DNA from: Tipula vernalis
Taxonomy: Eukaryota > Arthropoda > Insecta > Diptera > Tipulidae
Direction of reading: 5' to 3'
DNA: 64,000 nucleotides
Assembly: GCA_958295665.1 (NCBI GenBank)
Contig: OY282559.1
Location: 269,174,347 to 269,238,346 of the forward strand
Part shown: positions 33,296 to 42,770 of the stretch, one piece after another
Position numbering within the stretch: position 1 is the first letter of the stretch
Layout of the letters: each line of letters opens with the position of its first letter
The notes under the pieces: generated by a model
What the model saw: the letters and a program-made list of their open reading frames with translations, nothing else
What the model was told of the DNA's origin: nothing
Databases searched by the model: none
Program-made: the position numbers and the translations under genes

Positions 33296-33510
33296 GTTAC
33301 ATTTTGTGTACAATAATGTTCTCGAATAATTTTAGACCGATATATTGTATGATTTCGATTATACAATTCGAAGGTGGTCGAAATAATTCTTGATGAAATA
33401 TGCGACACGATGCTTACAATTTGTTGACCACGTTGAAAAAACAATTATATACCATATGTATAACAATATATATACTTCACTATTTACGATTTATAACCGG
33501 CTCAAACATA

Positions 33511-33527
33511 TCCGGCTCGAAGGACCA
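33511..33527 (-). promoter_or_regulatory. Isolated BEL-type primer-binding site
   Basis: On the minus strand this is TGGTCCTTCGAGCCGGA, identical to the site at 8974-8990. The sequence to its right (33528 onward) would be the end of an LTR, that to the left the leader. No BEL coding region follows within 4 kb, so this is a cut-off 5' end. Confidence 0.72.
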
Positions 33528-33539
33528 ATTTTTATGATT

Positions 33540-36430
33540 AAAATGTTTCGAAAGTAATTTAACTCAATCAAAAAATAATAAACTTTATTTCTGTTATGTT
33601 TTTCGATATTTATTTTTTCCATTTTTTTTTTTTATTTCAAATACAAAAAAACCTTTGTGCGTTCAAACTCGCAAGAAGAACAATACGTAATAATAAAACG
33701 TAAAGCGAGCAAAACGCACTAATACAAAAACGTTTTACATTTGTCTCATTATATAGTAATAAACAATAACAGGCGCAAGCATGACACAATCACCTTTAAC
33801 AATGAAAATACAGCCGTCTCACTCCAACATTAACAATGAAAAAATTCCAATTGGGCATTTATAAATTTCCAACCGAATTTGGACAGTCGCGTTCCCAATT
33901 ACCAAAAATTCAAATAACTGTCAATCATGAACACCATCCTTATTTTTATTTTTTATAGACCTATGTTATTTCCACGAGTTGCTGGGAAAGGAGAATCGCC
34001 TGTGGGGCACGCAGCTTTACCACAGGAAGGCTAAATAAGACTGGAGAGCGCCTGGTACCCAGACTCTGTATACTTAGGACTGAATTACCTATCAGCCATT
34101 CACCATCGGAGCTGGTAGATTACTATAATTAACTTTGCCCCCCCCCCCAAGTAGGCGCCGAACTACCAAAGATGTTATATACGAGGACTGCATTGAGGCT
34201 GAAGTTGTTTGGTTTTCAAAGTGTAGGCTGCCGTCTTTTCCTTGCCCCAAACTGATCCAGCTGGCAAAGGTAGCTGTGAGTTTTCGAGAATTGGGATAGA
34301 ATTTTTGGTTTGTGCCATGAGTCCTTTTGGCACTGAGTGCGGAATCTTTATGAGTTTCAACCAATTTTAATAAATAAAATAAATCATCTAACTGCATGTC
34401 TTACCGACAAGTCTTCTTCTTTCTTAGTTTAGATGAAATTCCTGTAAATCTTATTAATTCGATTCTTTTCTTTTACGAGAATTGTTTATCTGAAAAACTA
34501 GGCTGACCCATAATACACAAAGTCTAGTAATCGATCGTGTGAACCGTATTATGGAAGGAATTGAGTTTGTTCTGTACAGCAGGTAAGAAATTATATGACT
34601 AAAAAGTTTTAATTCCGGAAATACCGGTTAAACAATTATAAATTAATTAAAATATTTTTTAAATGCACTCAAAACTAAAGTGCAAATAAATTATCGCTTC
34701 CGTATACACATAGATAATCCAATCTGAATCATGAAATTATTATTTGCAACAAAAAAATATGAAAAACACGCCACACTGAATATTTGCGCATACACACTAA
34801 TCTTAAGCTCTAAGTTCAAGGCAAACTTTATCTCAAGTCTTAAAATGCTTGATCGATTCGATTTATGAGTTTTGTACACACAAAAAAATAGTTTTAGAAA
34901 ATAACCGTTTTGCGGTTGTCCACCACGTGCCAAAATTTAAACATTTCAAGTTCGGTCGCTGTTATGTGATATTGTTGATTTAGTTTTTCGTTTTTTTTTT
35001 TTGGTTTAATACCTACCTAGCTATAAAAAATGTAAAGTGCACATGAGTATTATAATCAAAATTTTTAATTTTAATAACATCCGTGTGGAATAAAAAAATA
35101 CGTTACGTTTTGCAGTTTTGTTAAAAATAGCGAAGTTAGAATTAATAACATCACGATGATAATGTTTATGCGGTTCATTTTATATACCTCATTAACTAAT
35201 TTGATTAATGTACAAAATCAGGTGATCGTTGGGGATGCCTGCACCCGGAGTTCATGGAACTTTTTGTGATTACTTGAATTTGTATTCAAATTTACGATTT
35301 TGTGTACGCATTTACAGGGAAAATGACTTCATGCAACAACTTTGTAGTTTAAACATACGATTTGCAAATAAATAACAATAAAATCAACAAACTCACACGG
35401 TAGCCATAAACGATTCTTATTTTGATTCACTTTTTACTTTTTATTTATTTTTATTTTTAATAACTATTTAATAGTTTATCAATTTTCAAGGTTTTTTTTT
35501 TTGTTAATGTATGAAAGTTGTGCGCTGTTTGAAATGACTGCGGTTAAAATCATTTATTCTTCTCACAAATATTCTATTCTCTGTATGGTAATTTATCATC
35601 ATCGTCGTCGTAGCATTTCTTTCGTTTTAGTATACTATATGCATGAAGTAAACAAACCAAGACCAACAACAAAATACAAGAATTCTTAAGAAAAATTTAC
35701 AAAATTTTATTGATTTTGTGTTGAAGTCAAAACGTAGAGAACTCAAACTACTAATTGTTTGACTAAATAAAAAAAATTATGTATTCAATTTGCATATTTT
35801 GTTGAATCGTTATGAATCTAATATCGTATATACATTTTTTATATCAAAACTACAAAATATCAGCTTCAAGCCGAATTGAAAAAAAAAAAAAAATCGAAAA
35901 TCTCGTGTTGCTGTCCGCGAGTTGTGGTTTTGAAAAAGAGATTAGAATCTAATATGTACGTACCTTGCTCAATTGAATGTAAATTATTTTATCGCACCTT
36001 TTCTTAATTCAACAATATGTATTCAGATCTTGTAGGTGTCATTTCAAAATATCAAAATACAGAATATGGTAAACTCTTAGGAGAATGTTATTTGGACATA
36101 AGGAAATTGAAATTGATTTACAATAAGTCGGTTCTTTATTTTATATTATCTAATTCTTTCGACAAACAAATTGGTACCTGTAATTATTTAGAATTATGGC
36201 TGACACTATCTCTAAATGGAAGGTCGAATTACTATGACTGTAGGATAAACACAAGATTACTTTCATGTGCCGAAATTTCTTACAACTTCAGCAACTTCTC
36301 ACAATACATCTTCGTGGCGGCCGCCTGAAACCACTTTGTTAAAGGAATAGGGTAAAATGTGTTGGTTACCGTTAGGTTAACAGCCCAACCTGTAAAACCA
36401 TGTTGTTTCAAAACCTCAACAAGAGCCTCT
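33540..36430. other. AT-rich non-coding DNA
   Basis: No named domain found. A poly-C tract lies at 34139-34148. GC-richer text at 33970-34330 with a 101-codon minus frame (34092-34397) is unidentified. A 103-codon plus frame at 36017-36328 also has no recognisable motif. A poly-A run lies near 35880. Confidence 0.45.
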
Positions 36431-36469
36431 CTGTGGTCTCGGACACGATTTAAGGACAACGATTTTAAA

Positions 36470-37115
36470 TTTGGAACATGGAACGCACACTGCCTAAACC
36501 GCCCTGGAAGCCTTCATTAACCTTTCGAACAAGCATCTGCATATAAACTCGATCCCATAGCGCTGCGGGAACCAAGGCTAACCGGTAATGACATCATCGA
36601 TTACAGTCGCTACGACGTTGTCAATTTTTGACTGATTTCATAGCTGTCAACAATCGAACTTGTACACTCAGGGTTCATAAACGTCATTTTAATATCACAT
36701 TTATGAAATTTCTTGCCTTCTCTGAGGAAAAGCCTGACCAAATCAAACACACTTTATACGACCAGCTCGAAACCGTCCTGGGCAAAATTCCGCAACATTA
36801 AAATTGTTTTGTGCGATTTCAATGCTCAAATTGGCAGTGCTGGCAGTACATATCGCAGCACCATCGGCCCAAACTCCTTGCACTCTACATCAAAAAACAA
36901 CGGAACACGCATCATAACGCTTGCTTTGCTGTATAACTTGATGGTTGCCAGCACATATTTCCCACATAAGCGTATTTACAAAATCCACAAGAAATTCAAA
37001 CGTCAGGATAACGGTTAACCAAATCGACCACGTCCTCATACCCAAAAGATAATTTTCTAGCCTCAAATACATCAGAAATTGACGTAAACGCTAACATCGA
37101 TTCAGGCTGCTTCCT
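36470..37115 (+). pseudogene. RTE-like LINE endonuclease domain
   Basis: Frame pieces read FKFGTWNAHCLN, then LTGNDIIDYSRYDVV, then KIVLCDFNAQIGS (DFNA is the catalytic Asp-Asn motif of APE-type nucleases), NNGTRIITLALLYNLMVAST, FPHKRIYKIH, VNQIDHVLIP and ANIDSGCFLV, where RTE copies usually have SDHFLV. This enzyme nicks target DNA for insertion. Stops near 36630 and 36700, and replacement of the SDH motif, make it inactive. Confidence 0.82.
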
Positions 37116-37119
37116 GGTA

Positions 37120-38750
37120 GTTAGGTTAGATTCGGTTAGGGTGGCTGTCCTAAGGGACTAGCCATACCATGAGACAGTGTCCTATAATAACTCCCACCAC
37201 CATACTAATAATGTTAACAGCCTTCTAGTTGTTGCTTGATCCAGCCTTGGCCAAATCTGCCTAGTTATAACAAAAAACGTAACATTGGACTATCTATAGT
37301 TCGCTGCCCTTCTTGCTTCTTCCTGAAGCAAGAGTTTACATGTAGCGAGCAGAATTTCAACATTTACCTTACTCGGTAAAGTGAGGCAATTTGTACCCTG
37401 CCGAACGAGTTCATCTCTCTTTTCATTCTCCGCAACACTGAAGTGCCCTGGCACTCATATTAAGTGGATGTTGAACTGATCTGCCATCTCGTTAAGAGAG
37501 GAGAGACAGCTCTGGGCTACCTTCGACGTAAGGAAATAAGCTCGTAGCGTTTTAATAGCGGCCTGACTGTCCATAAAAATGCGAATATCGCTTACAGTCA
37601 CTGAAGTATAGAGCGATATGGGGTTCAAGACCCCATCGTATTCCAATAGCGTTTTTACAGGAGTACAGTGCTATAGTAGCTTTCTTTACCCTTTTTAAAA
37701 TATTAGGCTTCCAACTAAGTTTGCTGTCCAAAACAATACTCAGATATTTCTCTTTATTATTAAAGATCAAAGTAATACCATTTAAAGTAAGAGAATCAAT
37801 CTGGGGAAGTTTATATTTCCTAGAGAAGAGGACCACCTCAGTTTTACGTGGATTGACATTTAGTCCACAATTGTTGGCCCAATTGGAAGGAAGACCAAGC
37901 GCGCTTTGTAAGTGCGCTCTTAAGGTACAAGAATATTTATCAAAGACACCAATAGCAACGTCATCCGCATAAGCAACCACCCTAACACCTTGCCCTACCA
38001 GGTCCAGTAACAGGTCATTTATGTTCGAGTTCCAAAGCAGTAGGGACCTTGCGGTGTAATCACACCCACAAATCTGCTAATGGAGGATCCGCCCAGCTTA
38101 GCCTTCACGATCCTGCGTCTCAGCATCTGATCTATCTAGCCAACGAGCGATTCAGCCACACCCAGACTCGACCAAGCTCGAGTTATTGCCAACGGTTTAA
38201 CGTTGCTTAAGGCACCTTCTTTACCCAGAAAGGTTACCAAGGAGTATTCCTTAAATTCTAGGGATTTTTCAATAAGACAAATCAGAGACTATAAAGCGGT
38301 TTCTACTGATCTGCCTTTATAGCACGCAGGTTGAGATTTTGACCACCTAGCCGGCTCAACAGAGCCTCTAGGCCTAAGGTTTTTGGGATAGCAATGAGAA
38401 CTTATTCCCGCTTTAGATATAATTGTTACGTTTACCTCAGTTTATTTCCTCGGAATGTGGCAAAGTTCCAGGCTGGTTATATGTCTTAAAGCTGTTAATT
38501 GCTCATACTAACTTCCTGCTGCTTATTATTCGACTTGCAACGCCTAAACCCGTAAAAGTATTCAACATTACAGGTGCCAGTTCGGAGCACTCCGGAAAGT
38601 GAGTTATCAGTAGTAACTCTAAAGATTCAGCACTAGTTGGAGTCCAAGAACCATCCGGTCGCTGGAGATGACTCGGGATGACAGGACTTGAAGCAAGTAC
38701 TTAGCGTAGCCTCGCAGCCTTTGAGGACTCTTGTATTATACCACAGTAAA
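37120..38750 (-). mobile_element. LOA/R1-like LINE fragment inserted in the RTE-like LINE
   Basis: Minus-strand order: RT thumb-to-palm text (LLLITHFPECSEL near 38560; FKEYSLVTFLGKEGALSNV near 38250; VITPQGPY near 38060), the active site AYADDVAIGV (37950-37980), the thumb to 37552, then RNase H (37646-37370). Having RNase H after RT fits the LOA or I groups. Stops occur in the RT N-terminal half. Confidence 0.82.
37455..38300 (-). pseudogene. LOA/R1-like reverse transcriptase and RNase H
   Basis: The 142-codon frame 37552-37980 begins MVAYADDVAIGVFDKYSC (intact YADD), then GLNVNPRKTEVVLFSRK, KEKYLSIVLDSKLSW and RVKKATIALYSCKNAIG, the standard palm-thumb pattern. The frame 37455-37646 gives RIFMDSQAAIKTLRAYFLTS, RNase H, and WVPGHF...NEKRDELVRQG-like text continues to 37370. 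One shift separates RT and RNase H. Confidence 0.87.
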
Positions 38751-38754
38751 GCCT

Positions 38755-39255
38755 CCAGGCACGTATTTTGGCACTTTTTATTTCTTATTTGTATGTTCTG
38801 TGGACTTCTTTATAGTAGTCCCAATGCATAGCAGTTCTCGTTTTCTTGGCTTTCCTAAAAAGTCTTTTGCATTTTTGACCAAGACATGTAACTATCGTTC
38901 CCAGCGTATCACTCATTGGAACACTGCCACATTAAACAACCAAGTTAGCCGGACCACCTTCGACACTTCCTGACTCTTTTCAAAAACAGTGCGACATCAT
39001 CAAAACGGCGGTAACCAATGTTTCAGTGTCCACCAAAGGCTTAAAAAGAAAGATCGCACATGCCAACGCAATTTATCACAAACTACATTACTGCGAGGAA
39101 AAGCTCCTACCAGTCATGCAAACGGAAATAGATATGGACTTGCACAGCGCTCTTCGCAATGAATCTGGTGAATTAAAAGTGGATACTAAAATAGACAGAC
39201 ACTACCTTCCGAAGATGACAGCCTCTATAGGAGAGGGAGGGAGGCAAAGTTGAGT
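38755..39255 (+). pseudogene. RTE-like LINE segment after the insertion
   Basis: HWNTATLNNQVSRTTFDTS (about 38908-38970) resembles the linker after the RTE endonuclease. A 75-codon frame at 39026-39253 continues (TKGLKRKIAHANAIYHKL and SALRNESGEL), but I do not recognise its last part. It may belong to a different repeat. Confidence 0.45.
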
Positions 39256-39600
39256 AGATTAATTTACCAGCTTTGTAACCTTCCAGTAGGGTGCGCGTAG
39301 CGTCAGCTGTTCTGGTCATGTATTACACAGCTGCTTAATGGGTACAATTGTGTAAGGTGTAACCTGTTCACAATTCGCAAGTGTACGTGCTGCCTCCTCG
39401 TGGCAACCACTGGTAACTAAGGCCATTTGGTACATTTTTGGCCATTTGGCACACGCTAAAGTACGGCGTTACAGGAGAAAACCTTGGCAAAAAACCCTAA
39501 TCTAAGGTGGAACAGCATATGCCGATGGATGAATGGTTGATAGGTTAATCAGACCAAAAAATGCGGACTCTGGATACCAGACACCCTCCAATTTTATTTA
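39256..39600. other. Non-coding junction
   Basis: No feature recognised between the RTE-like remnant and BEL-3. Confidence 0.35.
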
Positions 39601-40230
39601 GCCTTCCTTTAGTAAAGCTGGGTGATCTTCAGACGTACTACAGAACCGCTTCATCTAAATTGCATTGAACCTTTTTAAAGTTCATCATTGACATGAAGGT
39701 CTGAATTGCTATAGTCGTGAATCTGTTGATGTCGTTATGATTGTTCAAATGCTCATTTACTTGCTGGTTGAATATGTTCTAATGCTGAATTATTTCTGCC
39801 TCGCTTTTCTTAAGTAGGCTGAGGATAGCATCGACAATAGAGATCTGAACTTTAGTAAATACTCCTGATTCTGCTTACTTTTCTATTTCCTGCTGGTACA
39901 TTACGCGTTACGGTTGTCTAGTGTACCAAATAGGTCGCTTGCCAAATTTTCTACTATAACTTACCTCTTTTTTACCTTTAATTTTTGTAGTGGTGGAGTA
40001 TCTCATTTCTCTGGTTGATAGCTGCTAACATATTTTGCAGTTGGCTTGTTATTACTGAGCATGTGTCAATGATAGAGCTATTCAAACAAAGCTGGGTTAA
40101 CTTTCTCACGCAAGCAAACATGACATCATAACAACAACACGATGATCTTCCATTGGTTATTTGTAAACTGCACATTACTAGTGTATTCAAAATAGAGTCC
40201 GGGCTGATGGGAAAAGCTACTCTCTCTCTC
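39600..40230 (-). other. Possible extra ORF downstream of BEL-3 pol
   Basis: The 113-codon frame 39978-40319 passes from the pol tail into Cys-containing, helix-rich text (LTQLCLNSSIIDTC, then LQNMLAAINQRNEIL). Similar helical text follows in other frames to about 39600. Some BEL elements, such as roo, have an envelope-like third gene in this place. I cannot confirm that here. Confidence 0.3.
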
Positions 40231-41130
40231 TGAAATTTCTTATCTTTGATAGAAATAATGCATATCTTCGAGATCGGTCGTTTAAATGTGATGTTGTGGC
40301 TACCTTTAACTGTCACCACTCAAGTTAGCTTATGTGTCCCTGATGTAATTCGACAATACGGCAAAGTGGCCACTTAGTTGGTGGCAGGTTTTTACCTTTA
40401 ATCCAAATAATGTCATCTAGTTTGACTTCTGGTTGTTTGCAGTTCCGTTTTACCCGCTGTTGAAGGCTTGATAAATAATCGGTCGACCATCCTTTCCAAA
40501 ATTGTTTAACCTTATTAATTGTTAGAACGCTGTCCTAAGGTTACATTTTCATGCAAAAAATCTGGTTGTGGAATGGCGAGTAGTGAATCAAGTATTAATC
40601 AGTGACCTGGATGCTTCATTGTTTTGACTGCAGCCTCCCATGGCCCTCCGATGATGCCGGTGGTGGTATAAAATGCCATTCCGTGCCATTCTTCACTAGC
40701 TAGGGTACTTTGTTTTAAACATTCACGCTTTTCCTTGTCGAGTATTGATCGAGCTCCGACAAAAATTTGTATGATTATCAGAATAAATATATTGGCGCAT
40801 ACCTCTGCGCGCAATGTATCTTCTGGATGCTGCTACAAAGGCTATTGCAGTCAAATTGCTTACGATCTCGAGATGAACAGCTTTAGTTGAAAAACATACA
40901 AAGACGGCTATGTATCCCTTGTAGGACTTTGTGCTTCTTCCTTTAGAAACTCTGACTTGAATAGGTCCTGCAAAGTCTATGCCCGTATGCGTGAAAAGAG
41001 GCGACAGTAGTACTCGTCGTGGATGTAAGTTTTCCTTAGCTGTAAGCGACTTGAAGCGATGATTCTGTCCGAACTCTTCATCTGCCTTTTGTGATCCAGT
41101 ACCTTCTTCTAAAAAGAGCTAGACTTAGGT
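40230..41130 (-). pseudogene. BEL-3 integrase and DUF5641 tail
   Basis: The core lies in three frames. Asp is seen in GIDFAGP, and the Glu-containing GGPWEAAVK is kept. The segment that should carry the second Asp (SDNGTNF) is altered before VGARS. The DUF5641 tail is the usual end of BEL pol. No RT remains. Confidence 0.82.
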
Positions 41131-41149
41131 GGCTGCCGCTGTGCAATTT

Positions 41150-42180
41150 GCAATCAACATTCAAAATATGCTTCAGATTCCAAAGGTTCATAAGATTTAG
41201 TTGATCCACAAGGTTCAAAGGATTCTTAAGATTAATAAGATTCACGAGATTCTTTAGATTCATGAGATTCGTAGGACGCACAAGGTCCATAAGATTAGTT
41301 AGATCGTACGATTCATAAGATTCATGAGATTCATAAGATTCAAAAGATTCATAAGATTCATACGACTCATAACATTTATGAGATTTATAAGATGCACAAG
41401 ATTCCTAAGATTCCTAGAATGCACTAGATTCACTGTGATTCATAAGATTTGCTTAATTTACTAGAATTCAATAATTCGTAACATTCAAAATTTGCTTCAG
41501 ATTCCAAAGATTCATAAGATTTAGTTGATCCACAGGTTCAAAGGATTATCAAGATTAATAAGATAAACGAGATTCTTAAGATTCGTAAGACGCACAAAAT
41601 TCATAAGATTAGTGAGATCGGAAGATTCATAAGATACATGAAATTCATCGCATTTATAAGATTCATAAAATTGATTTTTCATGATCCGAGATTCATCGGA
41701 TTCATAAAATTAATCAAACTAATAAAACTAGTAAGTTCATTAGATTTAAACGATTCATAAGATTCGTAGGATCGCAAAGTTTATAAGATTCATAAGAATT
41801 ATAAAATTCTTAAGCTTCATGAGATCCATATGATTCATAATATTCAAGAGACTCATAGAATTTATAAAGTTTATGCATCTTATAAGATTCATAAGATTAA
41901 TAAAAGTTTTATAAAATTCAAAAGGTTTGTAAGATTGCTAAGATTGGAAAGATTCATGAGATTCATCAGATTACTAACATTCACAAGATTAATAAGATTC
42001 TTAAGATACCTTGGATTAATAAGATTCGTTAGACTCACAAGATTCATAAGTTTTGAAGATGAACAGGATTCATAAGATTTGTAAAACTCATGATATTCAT
42101 AAGATTTATAAAATTCATGAAATTAATAAAATTCGTAAGATTCGTGTGATTCAAAAGATTCTTAAATAAGATCAACAAGA
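41150..42180. repeat. Degenerate 9-bp minisatellite (AAGATTCAT)n with a longer-order repeat
   Basis: About 1 kb of imperfect AAGATTCAT/GATTCATAA units. On the minus strand they encode runs of Leu-Met-Asn-like triplets. A block starting TCAAAATATGCTTCAGATTC at 41161 is repeated, slightly changed, at 41485 (324 bp on), showing a higher-order duplication. Confidence 0.9.
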
Positions 42181-42189
42181 TACATTACA

Positions 42190-42770
42190 TTCACAATCGA
42201 GAAATTCGATTTAATATCAGAAAATCGGTCTATTTTCCAGAAAGTTTTGTGAACTAAGTGTGACACTAAGGCCAATTCATCGAGTACACAATCTTTATAC
42301 ATCCACATCTAATGCCAATTCAATTAGTCGCTCCTCGCCGATTCTGTTTCGTATAGGTAATTCTTAAGGCGCCTGACCTCCCAGGAACTCTCCAATTGAA
42401 GAGATTACCCAAGATAAGAGTACGTCTAAAGGTCTGACAAAAATTTTGTGCTGATTTTTATTATTATAGGTAATACCGTTCAAGATCTTCCTAACCATCT
42501 TTTAAACATTTTAATTAACTTCGCTTAGCTAAACTAATTTTGATCTAATCGATTGAGGTATTGATTATTTTCCAAATTCGAATTATAAATGATTTTGTTT
42601 AGTGTGTGGATCGACATATCACTGTGTAATGATTTTATAATACGTTAAGCTCATGAGGGAGGGGTTTCAACCCCCCGGACCCCCTTTGCTACACCAATGG
42701 TATAACCTATTATGTATATTGCAAGATTTTATAAGGTCGCAATCACATTTAACCAGACTATAGTGTCAAG
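42190..42770. other. Non-coding DNA
   Basis: No gene. A GC-rich hairpin GGGGTTTCAACCCC at 42661-42674 is followed by CCGGACCCCC. Confidence 0.4.

Larger units (their letters stand above)
36440..39255 (+). mobile_element. RTE-like LINE remnant, split by another LINE
   Basis: The first part (36440-37115) encodes an endonuclease. The second (about 38755-39255) continues with linker-like text. The minus-strand LINE at 37120-38750 lies between. No reverse transcriptase of this element is found. Confidence 0.68.
39600..41150 (-). mobile_element. BEL/Pao retrotransposon fragment (BEL-3)
   Basis: Minus-strand integrase zinc region (about 41090), integrase core (GIDFAGP near 40970; VGARSILDKEKRECL near 40740; GGPWEAAVKTMKHPG at 40620), DUF5641 tail (NLPPTKWPLCRIVELH near 40370; VTVKGSHNITFKRPISKICI near 40260) and a possible further ORF beyond. 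The zinc region merges into the 9-bp minisatellite at about 41150. Confidence 0.85.

Noticed and set aside
36017..36328. 103-codon plus frame near 36.2 kb as a gene
   Set aside because: No motif, and AT-rich composition like its surroundings; kept only as a note in the non-coding region.
41150..42180. Array considered as a CRISPR or as a coding repeat protein
   Set aside because: There are no unique spacers; units are contiguous 9-bp motifs with drift, and frames are interrupted.
42657..42690. GC-rich hairpin as a possible structured RNA
   Set aside because: Only a 6-bp stem with a 2-nt loop; no further structure or gene context.
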